Shown piece by piece: positions 29,847-39,384 of a stretch of DNA of 64,000 bases. Position numbers and translations under genes: made by a program. The notes beneath the pieces were generated by a model. That model saw nothing but the letters and a program-made list of their open reading frames with translations, searched no databases and was not told where the DNA came from. The DNA comes from Lachnospiraceae bacterium (lineage in GTDB: Bacteria; Bacillota; Clostridia; Lachnospirales; Lachnospiraceae): positions 1 through 64,000 of the forward strand of contig JAIKXM010000036.1 in the NCBI GenBank assembly GCA_024684085.1, written 5' to 3'. Within the stretch, counting starts at the first letter, position 1; each line of letters opens with the position of its first letter.

Positions 29847-30505
29847 AGATTCATCTCCCTGATATCTGAGAGTATATCCTTGTAAGGTCTTTTGTGTCCG
29901 AAGAGAAGAGAGGTTCCGAGTACGAAGCCTTTGACACCTAAGGGAGCATACTCCAGTATCTTGTCGGCACTGCATGCACCGTCCCAATATATATCGAAGC
30001 CCATCTCGTCTTTCATGGCCAGAAGCTCATCGTATTTTTCCCTGACATAAGGGAGAAACATCTGGGAAGCATTACCCGGATTCACGCTCATGACAAGTAC
30101 CTTCTTAACAATACGGAGGAGCATCTTGACCTGTTCGACACTGGTTCCGGGATTAATGGCGATTCCGGGAGTGAGGCCTGAATTAATGATCTTCTGCAGA
30201 GTAGTAGAAGGATGATACTCAGCTTCCGGATGGATATATATGGTATCGCCCGGATGGAGATGAGTTATAAACAGGTCTACCGTATTGATGGGATGCTCGA
30301 TCATAAGATGCACATCCAAAGGCTTATTGGTAAGTGTACGTATACAAGCCATATCATTAAGAGACATGGCAAAATTGGGTACATATCGTCCATCCATTAT
30401 ATCGATATGGAAGGAGTCGATACCTGCCTTCTCCAGCTCTTTGACTTCATCTCCGAGATTGATGTAATTGGCGCACATCATGGAAGCCATTAATTCAAAA
30501 TCCAT
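29843..30505 (-). CDS. Ribulose-phosphate 3-epimerase-like protein
   Basis: This 220-residue TIM barrel interconverts, in known relatives, D-ribulose 5-phosphate and D-xylulose 5-phosphate. Both catalytic Asp motifs are recognisable (HIDIMDGRYVPN and YWDGACSAD), as are VHLMIEHP, IAINPGT and SVNPGN. Two motifs deviate from housekeeping Rpe: DGGI is DGAC, and NPGFGGQ is NPGNASQ, which points to a specialised paralogue. Start ATG 30505 is set by GGAG eight bases upstream. An ATG seven codons earlier is possible. It leads the CDP-polyol operon. Confidence 0.8.
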   Translation of the reverse strand: MDFELMASMMCANYINLGDEVKELEKAGIDSFHIDIMDGRYVPNFAMSLNDMACIRTLTNKPLDVHLMIEHPINTVDLFITHLHPGDTIYIHPEAEYHPSTTLQKIINSGLTPGIAINPGTSVEQVKMLLRIVKKVLVMSVNPGNASQMFLPYVREKYDELLAMKDEMGFDIYWDGACSADKILEYAPLGVKGFVLGTSLLFGHKRPYKDILSDIREMNL

Positions 30506-30597
30506 AACCGGTCTCCGTTCCGTCATCCGGGTATCGTTGCAAATCAGAGATCCTAATTTGGTCGATCACTCAGGATGACATTAAATAAACTAAAAAG

Positions 30598-30626
30598 ATT
30601 ATACTAAAATAATAATATTATGTAAA
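30598..30626 (-). promoter_or_regulatory. Predicted promoter of the CDP-polyol operon
   Basis: On the minus strand TTTACA (30621–30626), a 17-base spacer and a perfect TATAAT (30598–30603) lie about 95 bases upstream of the epimerase start. It separates this three-gene operon from the LicD gene upstream. Confidence 0.7.
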
Positions 30627-30642
30627 CCTAACACTCACACTG

Positions 30643-32919
30643 TTATATTACACTCATCAGCATGACCGGAATACCGGCCTCTGTACACTTATGGGCGAGA
30701 GTCCCTTTTGATCCGTAATATCCGTTAAGATCGTTCAGGCAGTTCTCAACCAAATGATCGTGATCATATATAATGCCGTCTGTTCTGCCAATATCTGAGG
30801 CGAGATCGAGCCAGTCCTTACCGTATAAGGATTCTTCCGTTATTCCGTCGAGGGAATTGTGGGGAGAGAATATACAGCAGACCGAATCGGAGTTACTCTT
30901 AATGGTCTCGATGGATTCTCTTATCTTGTCAAGAGCATCTGCGCCATGTTGATAGAGGAAGGGCGCATTGACCTGGAAGACCATGATCTTCCTGTCACCT
31001 ATTTTTTTCCTCCAGTCATCGGGAAGATGATCATATTTCTGAACGGTATCCGTCGTCTTATAGTCATTATCCGAGAGGATGATCTTATTATCCCAATATG
31101 ACATTGATGTCGTTCCTGTCAATTCCGTCAGAGTATCGATATAAGTCCGCTTGATAACCGGAGAATTAAGGATTATTCTGTCTGAGTAGTATACCGCCGG
31201 CTGTTCGATAAGAATCTTAAGGGCCAAAGACACCTTGTCATTGGGCAAAGTGGGATCCTTCAATTCATAGGGCGGAATATAGATCAGTTCATCCGTGTAG
31301 GATAGGAGTTTATCCGAATGGAAGTAATCAGGCACAGACATTGCACTGTTCCATCCGTCATAGGGATTCTGTATATATATGATATCCGGATGATGTAAGC
31401 CTATATCGTATTCTTCGGAGGTAACGGTCTGAACATAGTCGGGGAACAGCTCCCTGTCATTGGTCGTCCTGCCGTTTGGACCGAAATAATCGTTAATGCG
31501 GTATAAGAGCGGCATAACATATACCTTATTCATAGGATTGGCTGACACGCGATGCCATTCCGGCTCCATAGTCTTCCACCATTCAGCCTTACAGGGCAGG
31601 AAGAGGATCTCCTTACCTGTGTTATCAAAGATCTCTTCTATGAGCTCTTCTGCCGTATCCATCATATTGTTAAGCTTCGTTATGCTCTCATCACCGCGAT
31701 AGTCACCGCTGATCTCATAGAGGTACTCGCAGTATTCTTCCAGAAGATGTACAAGGGCAGTGCCTTCTCCGAATCGACTCTCTATGGAAGTGCCGAGAGA
31801 TATGGCAAGATTCTGACAGCCTTCCAGAAGCTGTCCGGCAGAATCGTAATCTCCTCTGGAACACAGAACATCTATCTGCAGATGTGCACGGCTGATCGTG
31901 GATGTAATTGCAAGGCATTTTTGCTTAAGTGAAGTCTTGTCAGGCCTTGCAGGTAAGGTCTTAGGCATGGTGAAGCGGTAAGGATTGCAACCCATTCGCT
32001 CCTTTAGCATCTTCTCCTGTTCGCCGAAAACGGGATATTCATGGACGCCGCCCGGCATCACTATCTTCATGAAGTTAGAGTATTCTATCTGCAACACTTC
32101 CTCATACCTTGCAGGTGCAGGAAGATGAACATATTCAAAGGGAAGAGGTATGGATTCACAGAAAAGAGCTTTATCGTACTTGTGATTACCCTGTGATACC
32201 CAGAACTGCATTAACACAACTTCCGATGCAGTCTCTGAAGGGAACTTCCGATACAGGTCATCGGCCAGAAATAGAAGTTCGCGCATAAGGTCGCCACGCC
32301 TGTGCAGGGTGGTGTGGTTGTTACGCTCTATATTGGCGAGAAGGCTGCGGCAAGAAGGAGAATCAGTTAGGCCTTTTTTCACATAAGAAATGGCTGTAGC
32401 AATGTCGTTGATATATGCTACACGCTTTTGTTCTTCCTCCTTATTGGAAGATATGCCGTCTAATGGAAAAATATCGATGCCTACAGTATAGGGACAGCCG
32501 AAGTACTTCTCAAGATGTTCCGAACTGTAATCGATGGAGTGTGCATTGACTATACGGCCGAGCATCTCGGTATACTCGGGCTCTGTCTTAAGCGTAAGTA
32601 TACAGTATTCCTCGGGGAGTTCTTCGCGGGCAACTTCAAAGAACCGCACCCAGTCGTGGCGCAGCATGCATATATCAATATCATCATCCCAGGGGATGAA
32701 GCCACTGTGTCGTACAACACCAAGAAGAGTACCGCAATCTGCAAACCACTTGATATCGTGCTTACGGCATACTCTGTCTATCTCGGCCAGCACTCTTAAC
32801 TGCGCCGCCCAATATCGCTTCATCATGGAAGATATGTAGAAGCCTTCTCTGACTTCATCTTCGAAAAAAGTCGCCGGTGGGTTCAGGACCTCATCGTATA
32901 AGCATATTGGTTTATTCAA
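30643..32919 (-). CDS. LicD-family phosphotransferase with extra C-terminal domain
   Basis: LicD enzymes move phosphocholine or other phospho-alcohols from a CDP carrier to glycans. The 758-residue protein has the LicD core at about residues 45–110 (FADCGTLLGVVRHSGFIPWDDDIDI, with the DDDID metal site). A helical middle follows, then a C-terminal region from ~430 (ILFLPCKAEWWKTME, DIIYIQNPYDGWN). That region resembles domains in clostridial CDP-glycerol/polyol phosphotransferase-type proteins. LicD alone is ~270 residues, so this is a fusion. The TTG start overlaps the upstream TGA (TTGA) behind GGGAGAG, implying translational coupling. The CDP donor probably comes from the operon next door. 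Confidence 0.78.
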   Translation of the reverse strand: MNKPICLYDEVLNPPATFFEDEVREGFYISSMMKRYWAAQLRVLAEIDRVCRKHDIKWFADCGTLLGVVRHSGFIPWDDDIDICMLRHDWVRFFEVAREELPEEYCILTLKTEPEYTEMLGRIVNAHSIDYSSEHLEKYFGCPYTVGIDIFPLDGISSNKEEEQKRVAYINDIATAISYVKKGLTDSPSCRSLLANIERNNHTTLHRRGDLMRELLFLADDLYRKFPSETASEVVLMQFWVSQGNHKYDKALFCESIPLPFEYVHLPAPARYEEVLQIEYSNFMKIVMPGGVHEYPVFGEQEKMLKERMGCNPYRFTMPKTLPARPDKTSLKQKCLAITSTISRAHLQIDVLCSRGDYDSAGQLLEGCQNLAISLGTSIESRFGEGTALVHLLEEYCEYLYEISGDYRGDESITKLNNMMDTAEELIEEIFDNTGKEILFLPCKAEWWKTMEPEWHRVSANPMNKVYVMPLLYRINDYFGPNGRTTNDRELFPDYVQTVTSEEYDIGLHHPDIIYIQNPYDGWNSAMSVPDYFHSDKLLSYTDELIYIPPYELKDPTLPNDKVSLALKILIEQPAVYYSDRIILNSPVIKRTYIDTLTELTGTTSMSYWDNKIILSDNDYKTTDTVQKYDHLPDDWRKKIGDRKIMVFQVNAPFLYQHGADALDKIRESIETIKSNSDSVCCIFSPHNSLDGITEESLYGKDWLDLASDIGRTDGIIYDHDHLVENCLNDLNGYYGSKGTLAHKCTEAGIPVMLMSVI

Positions 32920-34211
32920 TAGTCTATCTCTCCCTTGTCAGTGTCTCGAATGATGATCTCCTGTTCGAGCGGGGGTTCGGATTCAGTGTTATTATTATTG
33001 GGAAGTTCGGTATTCTCGTCGATCACTTCACGTAATACCGGTTCGGGTGCAGGTTCAATCTCCATGGAGGTAGATTCTTCCGTAGTTGATTCTGTCTGGG
33101 GACTCTCTTCGGTAGAAGGAATATCTTCTTCGGAGGTAACTTCCTCTCCGGAAGGAGATTCATTAATGACAGGTGTGTCATTTACATCGGCAGTATCGCT
33201 GACTTTATCTTCGTTAACCTCATCATTAACAGTTTCTTCTTCGGTCAACTCCTCGGTGGATGTCTCTTCTTCTTCGGTTATCTCAGGCATAATGGGTTCT
33301 ACATTCCAGAAGATCGATACCTTTGGCCTTTCTGTAGCAAGAGACCAGTCAGCTTCGGGATTGCAGGCACCGACAAGGCCGAAAGAGTAGCTATCGAACT
33401 CTACTTCGCCTGATTCGTAAGAATAGGTATATTCGCCTGTCTCCTCATCGTATATATAGGCATAGGCATCAAGAGGAGCCTTCTCCAGTATGAGATCTAA
33501 GGTGATCTCTTCACCTATTGTAAAAGGAATCTTATTACCTTTACTGTCGGTGAGTAAAAGGTTAATATCGCAGGCTGTGCTGTCTGTAAAATCATCCGTT
33601 TCTACAAGATTGATACCCTCGGCTGTATCTACAGTCGCTGTAAGCGTTACCTTCACAGGAACAGTGCTCTGATTGATTATACTGAGCTGATTGCTATGAG
33701 AAGATAAACTGAAAGAATCTTCGGATCTGTTGATGAATAGCAGGTGGGAATCTTCCTCAACCGTAACGCTTTCACTATCCTTGAAACTGTTATACAGGAT
33801 GTTCTTGGGATCAATGAAGAAATTGAAGACATCCTGATCTTCTAAAATGGGAAGAATAATGGATACGATCTCCTGACCGGGTTCCCATGCAGGTACGATA
33901 ATACTCTCTGTTGAAGGATCTTCCGTAGGAGCAGGATCGGTATCGCCAACCGTATCGTCGGAATCTGTAATGGTATCTCCATCGGATGCCTTATCCGATT
34001 CGTTTGTTGTCTCATTATCAGTCTGCGAATTAAGAGTATCATCATTTGATATATCTAATGAAGGCAGGTCAGACTGCTCAGTTTCAGTATCAGCAGCAGA
34101 TTGAACGGCAACATCTGCAGACACAGGCTCAGCAGCTAAAGAGTCTGTGCTTCCCAAGAGGAGTATCGTGATCAATAGAATAGATAATCTCTTTAATGTT
34201 CTTTTTCTCAT
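32916..34211 (-). CDS. Secreted acidic Thr/Ser/Glu-rich protein
   Basis: The 431-residue product has a signal peptide (basic MRKRTLKR, a hydrophobic core, likely cleavage after SLAA near residue 27). A central ~190-residue beta-rich domain is flanked by two low-complexity acidic arms (about 35–110 and 315–431, rich in Glu, Asp, Thr and Ser). No LPXTG, lipobox, SLH or C-terminal membrane helix is visible, so how it stays at the surface is unclear. The Ser/Thr-rich arms could be glycan-modified. Coupling to the LicD gene makes it a candidate acceptor or partner. AAGGAG precedes the ATG. Confidence 0.7.
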   Translation of the reverse strand: MRKRTLKRLSILLITILLLGSTDSLAAEPVSADVAVQSAADTETEQSDLPSLDISNDDTLNSQTDNETTNESDKASDGDTITDSDDTVGDTDPAPTEDPSTESIIVPAWEPGQEIVSIILPILEDQDVFNFFIDPKNILYNSFKDSESVTVEEDSHLLFINRSEDSFSLSSHSNQLSIINQSTVPVKVTLTATVDTAEGINLVETDDFTDSTACDINLLLTDSKGNKIPFTIGEEITLDLILEKAPLDAYAYIYDEETGEYTYSYESGEVEFDSYSFGLVGACNPEADWSLATERPKVSIFWNVEPIMPEITEEEETSTEELTEEETVNDEVNEDKVSDTADVNDTPVINESPSGEEVTSEEDIPSTEESPQTESTTEESTSMEIEPAPEPVLREVIDENTELPNNNNTESEPPLEQEIIIRDTDKGEIDY

Positions 34212-34299
34212 AAGCGTATCTCCTTATTCATTGATACGTATATTGTTTGATATCAATCCTGTCATTAGATACTGTTATTACTGAATGAGTATATATCAG

Positions 34300-35373
34300 T
34301 TAAGACTTCATCCGGTCTAATATGGCTTTATAACTGTCACGTGTACCGGTTCTGGCAGATCTGTCACTGTCAGTAAGCCATCCGCCATAGAAGTAATGTA
34401 TAGAGCGGGTTGAATCCATGATCTCTTCTTCATCGCTTATGTAATCATAGGGATGGAACACTTCTGAGGGATAGACAGTCATGTCGTTGATGATCTGTAA
34501 GGTATTGTCTATTCTCATTCCATGTTCTATAAAGGGAACGGTCTCGTAGCAACCGTTTGTCTCTGTATTAAGTGAACCGTCCTCAAGCACGAAGTGAGAT
34601 TTCAGTCGGTATTCCAGCATCTCTTTGATCATTGGATGATGTGGAACAGCTCCGATACCACCGCCGGAATTAATGTTGCCCCATTTTTCAACGCCCACGA
34701 AGCCGGTGTTGAAGAGAAGTTCGTTATAGGATTTGAGGAGCTTTACATCGGTATCAAGATATATACCGCCGCATTCGTATAAGATATCAAGCCTTGCTAC
34801 ATCAGATACAAAGCTGTACTTCTTATGCTCATAGGCTTCTCTGGTATAAGCATGGCGATTGACATCATAGTTAGTCTCATCCCATCGTCTGATCTCATAG
34901 TCAGGGCATATAAGGCTCCAGCTCTCAATGCATTTCCTAAGAAAAGGTGGGATATCTCCGCCCCCGAACCAGCAATAATGGATGATCCTGGGGATGGAAG
35001 GTCTTTGCTCCGATTTCTGCATAATGGGGATGATATAGACATCCGTATCATTAAGAGCAGATATTTGCTCCATATAATTAATTATCGGAATAAAATTACT
35101 GTTTGTTAGCAAAATCACCGAATTATTTGGAATAGAGTCCAATATATCGGGAGTTCTTATCTCAAAAGAAGAAGAACCTACATTTATCTTTTGTCCTGCT
35201 TTTCTGACATCAGCGTCAATATAACATTCGACATATGACTGCAAGCCGTAAGTCTCGATCATATAGGGAACGATCATCCGCCCGATCATGCCCGCGCCAT
35301 AAATATATATTCGGCTGTTGTTCTGTTTGATATTCAGAGCAAGCTCTGAATATAATCCGTTTTTCAGATTCAT
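34300..35373 (-). CDS. GT32-type glycosyltransferase with N-terminal Rossmann module
   Basis: The catalytic half (from about residue 125) opens with IPRIIHYCWFGG and has the GGIYLDTDV metal/sugar-nucleotide motif of the OCH1/capsular GT32 family. The first ~110 residues form a separate alpha/beta module with IYIYGAGMIGR (residues 22–32), a predicted nucleotide-binding fold seen again in many neighbours. It is a cytoplasmic enzyme of surface-glycan assembly; donor and acceptor are unknown. Base composition is still like the core chromosome, whereas the next gene upstream is AT-rich. Confidence 0.8.
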   Translation of the reverse strand: MNLKNGLYSELALNIKQNNSRIYIYGAGMIGRMIVPYMIETYGLQSYVECYIDADVRKAGQKINVGSSSFEIRTPDILDSIPNNSVILLTNSNFIPIINYMEQISALNDTDVYIIPIMQKSEQRPSIPRIIHYCWFGGGDIPPFLRKCIESWSLICPDYEIRRWDETNYDVNRHAYTREAYEHKKYSFVSDVARLDILYECGGIYLDTDVKLLKSYNELLFNTGFVGVEKWGNINSGGGIGAVPHHPMIKEMLEYRLKSHFVLEDGSLNTETNGCYETVPFIEHGMRIDNTLQIINDMTVYPSEVFHPYDYISDEEEIMDSTRSIHYFYGGWLTDSDRSARTGTRDSYKAILDRMKS

Positions 35374-35435
35374 ATTCAGTCATTTCTCCGCTTTTAAGGT
35401 AAATGATTTATAGTAATTCAACTTATATTATTTGA

Positions 35436-36569
35436 TCAAAGGGCAATTCTTTCCTTTGGAATCGCATATAAAACAAGTTCAAAATTCCTGTATGTATATG
35501 CATAATAAGAAGGATATTTTCTCACTACAAAGAAATAATCATTTAATGTTTCCATTAAATATTGAGGGATTTTAACCGCATCTGATACCTTGTGATACAG
35601 ACAAAGTGATAATACCGGACGATGAAGTAGAATTAATTCCTTCATATCTTTGACTAATTTGAGTTCAGCTCCTTCAATGTCGGCATTAATTAAAGTGATC
35701 CTTTCATTTCCGAACAGTGAATGCAAATCAGTGTTACTATCAATTAATATATTTTTAACATCTATAACATTTTGGGCTTCAATTGGAAGATATGAAATGT
35801 TATCTTGAATCATAGAAATATGCCGTTTATCGCCATCTACTGCAAATATTTTCTTTGCTTTTAATCCATTTTTAAAAAAACAGAAAATAGTGTCACCGAC
35901 ATGACATCCACAGTTCAACCAAACTTCATCTTCAAGGTGAGTATATAGGTTTTCCTTATTTCTAATGGAACCACCATAGAAATACTTATTGGCTGTATCA
36001 CATTCATCTAATTTCCATGTGGAATTTTCTATATATGTTCTAAGATATTCCACGAAATCAATGACTGATTTGTCATCATATAAGTTGTCGACTATTTGAC
36101 CAAGGGTATCTCTGTTATCCAAGTAATATAGTTCATGATCATGATTGCTAAAATAACAGATTTGATTTTTGTCTTCTGAGGTAATCTTGTACCAGTGAGA
36201 GATTCCGTTATTAAAGATAGCGTTAACCATTTTTTCTTGGGAATTACCTTCAAAACAAGACGTCCAGAAAAATATAAAGGTTGCGTCATTTCTTTCGTAA
36301 CTAAAGAATGCTTCCGGTGAAATTATTTTAACGGATTTAATGAGTTTTCCGTTTTTATTTGAATCGGAATCTATAATGCCATTAACTGTAATTCCCTCTT
36401 TTTCAAGAGTCTTTATAAATGCAAGAGTACGCTCTCCGAACCCCCAGATCCATACCTTATAATTACTGATAATGCAACGGGAAATGGCTACTCTTAAATT
36501 GCCAATTATCTCAAATGCCTCCCATCTATTGCTATCAAGTACATCATTTAACAGTTGTTTTCTATCCAT
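35436..36569 (-). CDS. FkbM-family methyltransferase with N-terminal Rossmann module
   Basis: The 377-residue protein has an N-terminal Rossmann-like module (KVWIWGFGERTLAF, residues 38–51). The C-terminal FkbM SAM-dependent methyltransferase domain has LNCGCHVGDTIFCF as motif I, FAVDGDKRH and LINADIEGAELKLV. FkbM enzymes O-methylate polyketides or sugars. In a glycan locus, a sugar hydroxyl is the likely acceptor. Base composition is clearly more AT-rich than the gene downstream. Confidence 0.78.
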   Translation of the reverse strand: MDRKQLLNDVLDSNRWEAFEIIGNLRVAISRCIISNYKVWIWGFGERTLAFIKTLEKEGITVNGIIDSDSNKNGKLIKSVKIISPEAFFSYERNDATFIFFWTSCFEGNSQEKMVNAIFNNGISHWYKITSEDKNQICYFSNHDHELYYLDNRDTLGQIVDNLYDDKSVIDFVEYLRTYIENSTWKLDECDTANKYFYGGSIRNKENLYTHLEDEVWLNCGCHVGDTIFCFFKNGLKAKKIFAVDGDKRHISMIQDNISYLPIEAQNVIDVKNILIDSNTDLHSLFGNERITLINADIEGAELKLVKDMKELILLHRPVLSLCLYHKVSDAVKIPQYLMETLNDYFFVVRKYPSYYAYTYRNFELVLYAIPKERIAL

Positions 36570-36613
36570 AATAGTTATCCCTCAAATATTTTTTAATAGA
36601 ATGTTACAGAGTA

Positions 36614-37096
36614 TTATAAACTCCATAGAACGTCTTCAATATTAACAATTTCACCGTTTACTCTTTTTTGTAAGTCCAGATAAATATCGTCGAAATTACT
36701 TACTGCAGTAACTATAATGATGTCGACATCCGGCAATTTGTCGCTTAATGGAATCATGTTGTATTTGCTTTCACACACAAGGTTACGATCTATGGTATAT
36801 GTGGCAATAACACCTTCTTTTGCCAATTCATTGAAGAGTTTTTGGCCTAAATCTCCCATACCGTATATGGCGACACTTTGATAATGATTTTTAGTTAAAT
36901 AATCACTTACTTTTTTTTCATCCTGTAGTAACTCCAGAAGTTTACTTAAGGATTCATTGATTCGTATCATCTTTTTTACTTTGTTTATTTCTTCATGTGT
37001 ACGATGGAAGTATAATTTTGCTATATTTGTAATACCTAATGCATAAAGGGAAATAAAAATACATATTACGAATAACAATATAGTGATCAAATGCAA
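36614..37096 (-). CDS. Membrane-anchored stand-alone Rossmann module
   Basis: The 160-residue protein has an N-terminal membrane helix (about residues 3–22), a charged helical linker and a single nucleotide-binding-like module. This contains SVAIYGMGDLGQKLF, TIDRN after strand 2, DIIIVTAVSN and a final strand. The TTG start has GGAGG ten bases upstream. There is no catalytic domain beside the module. The same module is fused to transferases in neighbouring genes, so this may be a scaffold, a sugar-nucleotide-binding partner or a small reductase. Function unknown. Confidence 0.65.
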   Translation of the reverse strand: MHLITILLFVICIFISLYALGITNIAKLYFHRTHEEINKVKKMIRINESLSKLLELLQDEKKVSDYLTKNHYQSVAIYGMGDLGQKLFNELAKEGVIATYTIDRNLVCESKYNMIPLSDKLPDVDIIIVTAVSNFDDIYLDLQKRVNGEIVNIEDVLWSL

Positions 37097-37164
37097 AGCC
37101 CTTTATCCTCCAGTGTTTTACAGAATCTAAAATATAAATGCAAAAAAAACAAAATCAAATAATC

Positions 37165-38271
37165 TTATTTATTAACAGCTTTGGAAATTGCTTCTAAATA
37201 CTTGTACTTATATTTAGAATTTGGCTCCAAAGCACATCCTTCTCCCCACTCATTCCACGCATTTATGAATAAATAATCTTTATTTTCCTGTATACTCTTA
37301 TTAATTAGTTTACAAATGTGTTTATAGAAGCTTTTGGGGTTGGCCCCTAAATAAATGGTAGAATTTTTCCCTTCTCGGGGAGTTTTATCAAAGCTGACAA
37401 CACAACCATAATAAGTGGGTCTGGTAGAATTATATTTACGATATAATATATCTTTCCAACACTTACTATACTTTAAGAGTAATGGTAATTCTCTTTTTTT
37501 TCTAAAGTAAGTATATATTAGTTCAACTTTTGTTTTCTCCCAAAAGTCCATACCTGTATTAAAATAGTTAAGCGGTTCGAATAATGCGTTGGCTGCAATA
37601 TTGTTGTCTTGTAATGTAAGATTATTGGTACTTACTATATATATGCCGTCAAAACCATTTTCAATCGCTAGAGCATTCCATATTTTTAACATTGAATGTA
37701 AACATTGGATTTTCTCCGGATGATATATTAAAAGCATAGGTTGGTTAGCTTCTTTTATATAGCGATCGTCTTTAAAAAAAGGAAGCAAATAATTAAAATG
37801 TATCTTCCAATCTTGCTCTGTTCCATATTCTTGTAGCATTAACATTCCATTACCGGATTTATTATTTGCTAAATCATTTTTGGGGCTCCAAGTATTACCA
37901 TCTCCTCTGTTCCAAGTACGAGTCCATGATTCGTTAGCCCATGAAAAACAGTAGTTAATATTGATCTCTTTATGATTCAATAGTAATTCAGCCGGTTTCT
38001 GTAATAGTTGCTTTCCCTTAAACCAATAATGGTGAATGCAAAAGCCGTAAATTGAATACTTTCGAGCTAATTCAGCCTGCCATTTCCATGCATTAATGTC
38101 TGTTAGATCATAATAATATTGATTTAAAGGCACTGCAGGTTGATAATGACCAGGATAGAGAGGCTTAGATTCTTTGACACTGGTCCATTCAGTAAATCCT
38201 TTGCCCCACCATTTATTATTCTCTTTTGTTTCATGATATTGTGGTAAATAATATGCTAATATTTTCAACAT
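37165..38271 (-). CDS. WbsX/GH99-like glycan-biosynthesis protein
   Basis: The 368-residue protein has the family signatures AYYLPQYHETKENNKWWG, GFTEWTSV, YGFCIHHYWF, CFSWANESWTRTW and the final FINAWNEWGEGCALEPN. The family is related to GH99 folds and is often annotated as glycosyltransferase WbsX; whether it makes or cleaves glycosidic bonds is not settled. ATG 38271 is preferred because AAGGA lies seven bases upstream; a longer frame would overlap the preceding gene. It is followed downstream by a stand-alone Rossmann gene. Confidence 0.82.
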   Translation of the reverse strand: MLKILAYYLPQYHETKENNKWWGKGFTEWTSVKESKPLYPGHYQPAVPLNQYYYDLTDINAWKWQAELARKYSIYGFCIHHYWFKGKQLLQKPAELLLNHKEININYCFSWANESWTRTWNRGDGNTWSPKNDLANNKSGNGMLMLQEYGTEQDWKIHFNYLLPFFKDDRYIKEANQPMLLIYHPEKIQCLHSMLKIWNALAIENGFDGIYIVSTNNLTLQDNNIAANALFEPLNYFNTGMDFWEKTKVELIYTYFRKKRELPLLLKYSKCWKDILYRKYNSTRPTYYGCVVSFDKTPREGKNSTIYLGANPKSFYKHICKLINKSIQENKDYLFINAWNEWGEGCALEPNSKYKYKYLEAISKAVNK

Positions 38272-38281
38272 TGCAAATTCC

Positions 38282-39337
38282 TTATAATTTGTTTTTTTCA
38301 CCAGCCCATGTCCATGTGCAATGGTGTACGGATATAGTAGAATCTGTTATTTTTAGCCTATTACTATACAAACTCTTGGCATTGAAATATTCCACCGGAT
38401 AAACACTTATATTATCAACAATTTGGAAATTACCATTTAGTTTTAACCCATGTTTAAATAGTAATTCTGTTTCGTATATAGGGCAGAGGATCATTTTATT
38501 AGGATCTTCTTCGTTTTTAAAATCCCGATCCATATAATAATCCATTAATTCCTTTAGAATACTAAAGCCTTTAACTGCGCCGAAGCCAGCGCCTGTATTT
38601 ACAGAAGATAATCTTTCGAAGCCAATATAGGCATCATTATAAAGAAGTTCATCGGGTCTGCGAATAAGTTCAACATCTGTATCAAGGTAAATGCCACCAT
38701 TAGAATGGACAACATCTAATCGTGCAAAATCTGAAACAAATCCCCATTTTTTACAGTCATATGCCTTACTCATATATTTATTCTTTTTATAATCATAATT
38801 ACTTTCATTCCATTCAATGATTTCATAATCCGGAAGTAGTTCTTTCCAACCATTAATATACTTCTGTAATCGTTCAGGCTTTTTTCCTTTTCCAAACCAG
38901 CAGTAGTGGACGACTTTTGGAATCACGGGATTTAAATTCTTTTTAAAATTAGGTTTGGGTTTATCGCAATTCCATGCGGCTGCATCCAAAACTTCTTGAA
39001 AATCCGTATATCGTAACTCTGATAATTCAGGTATTTTTTCTAATCCTTCAAGAATCTCTTTTTTATAAGAACTTGTGATCAAAAGAATATTATTTTTTGA
39101 ATTATTGTCAACTAGGTATTTTGCAGGGTAGATTGTAACTTTTTTTCCACATATATCTCTTTGTGAATAATGTAAAGCCGGATTATTATCTATAACCGCA
39201 TCGATACATTCAATTAATTCAGGAATATCACTGCAGATTTCTGTTAATTGTCTTCCTGCACCAAAGCAATAGCAATTACATTCCCGAAGCTCTTTAATTA
39301 GTCCATTAATATCATATGCTATATCATTTTTTTTCAT
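38282..39337 (-). CDS. GT32-type glycosyltransferase with N-terminal Rossmann module
   Basis: This is a second GT32 enzyme (351 residues), with IPKVVHYCWFGKGKKP near residue 140 and the GGIYLDTDVEL metal motif. Its first ~115 residues carry a diverged Rossmann module (CYCFGAGRQLTEI, then IDNNP). It shares the full architecture of the GT32 gene at 34.3 kb, but the two differ strongly in base composition and detail, so they are not a recent duplication. It probably transfers a hexose in surface-glycan assembly. Confidence 0.8.
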   Translation of the reverse strand: MKKNDIAYDINGLIKELRECNCYCFGAGRQLTEICSDIPELIECIDAVIDNNPALHYSQRDICGKKVTIYPAKYLVDNNSKNNILLITSSYKKEILEGLEKIPELSELRYTDFQEVLDAAAWNCDKPKPNFKKNLNPVIPKVVHYCWFGKGKKPERLQKYINGWKELLPDYEIIEWNESNYDYKKNKYMSKAYDCKKWGFVSDFARLDVVHSNGGIYLDTDVELIRRPDELLYNDAYIGFERLSSVNTGAGFGAVKGFSILKELMDYYMDRDFKNEEDPNKMILCPIYETELLFKHGLKLNGNFQIVDNISVYPVEYFNAKSLYSNRLKITDSTISVHHCTWTWAGEKNKL

Positions 39338-39384
39338 TGAAGATACTTTCTTTCTAATTCTCTTTTAAACAAATATTTCCATCC

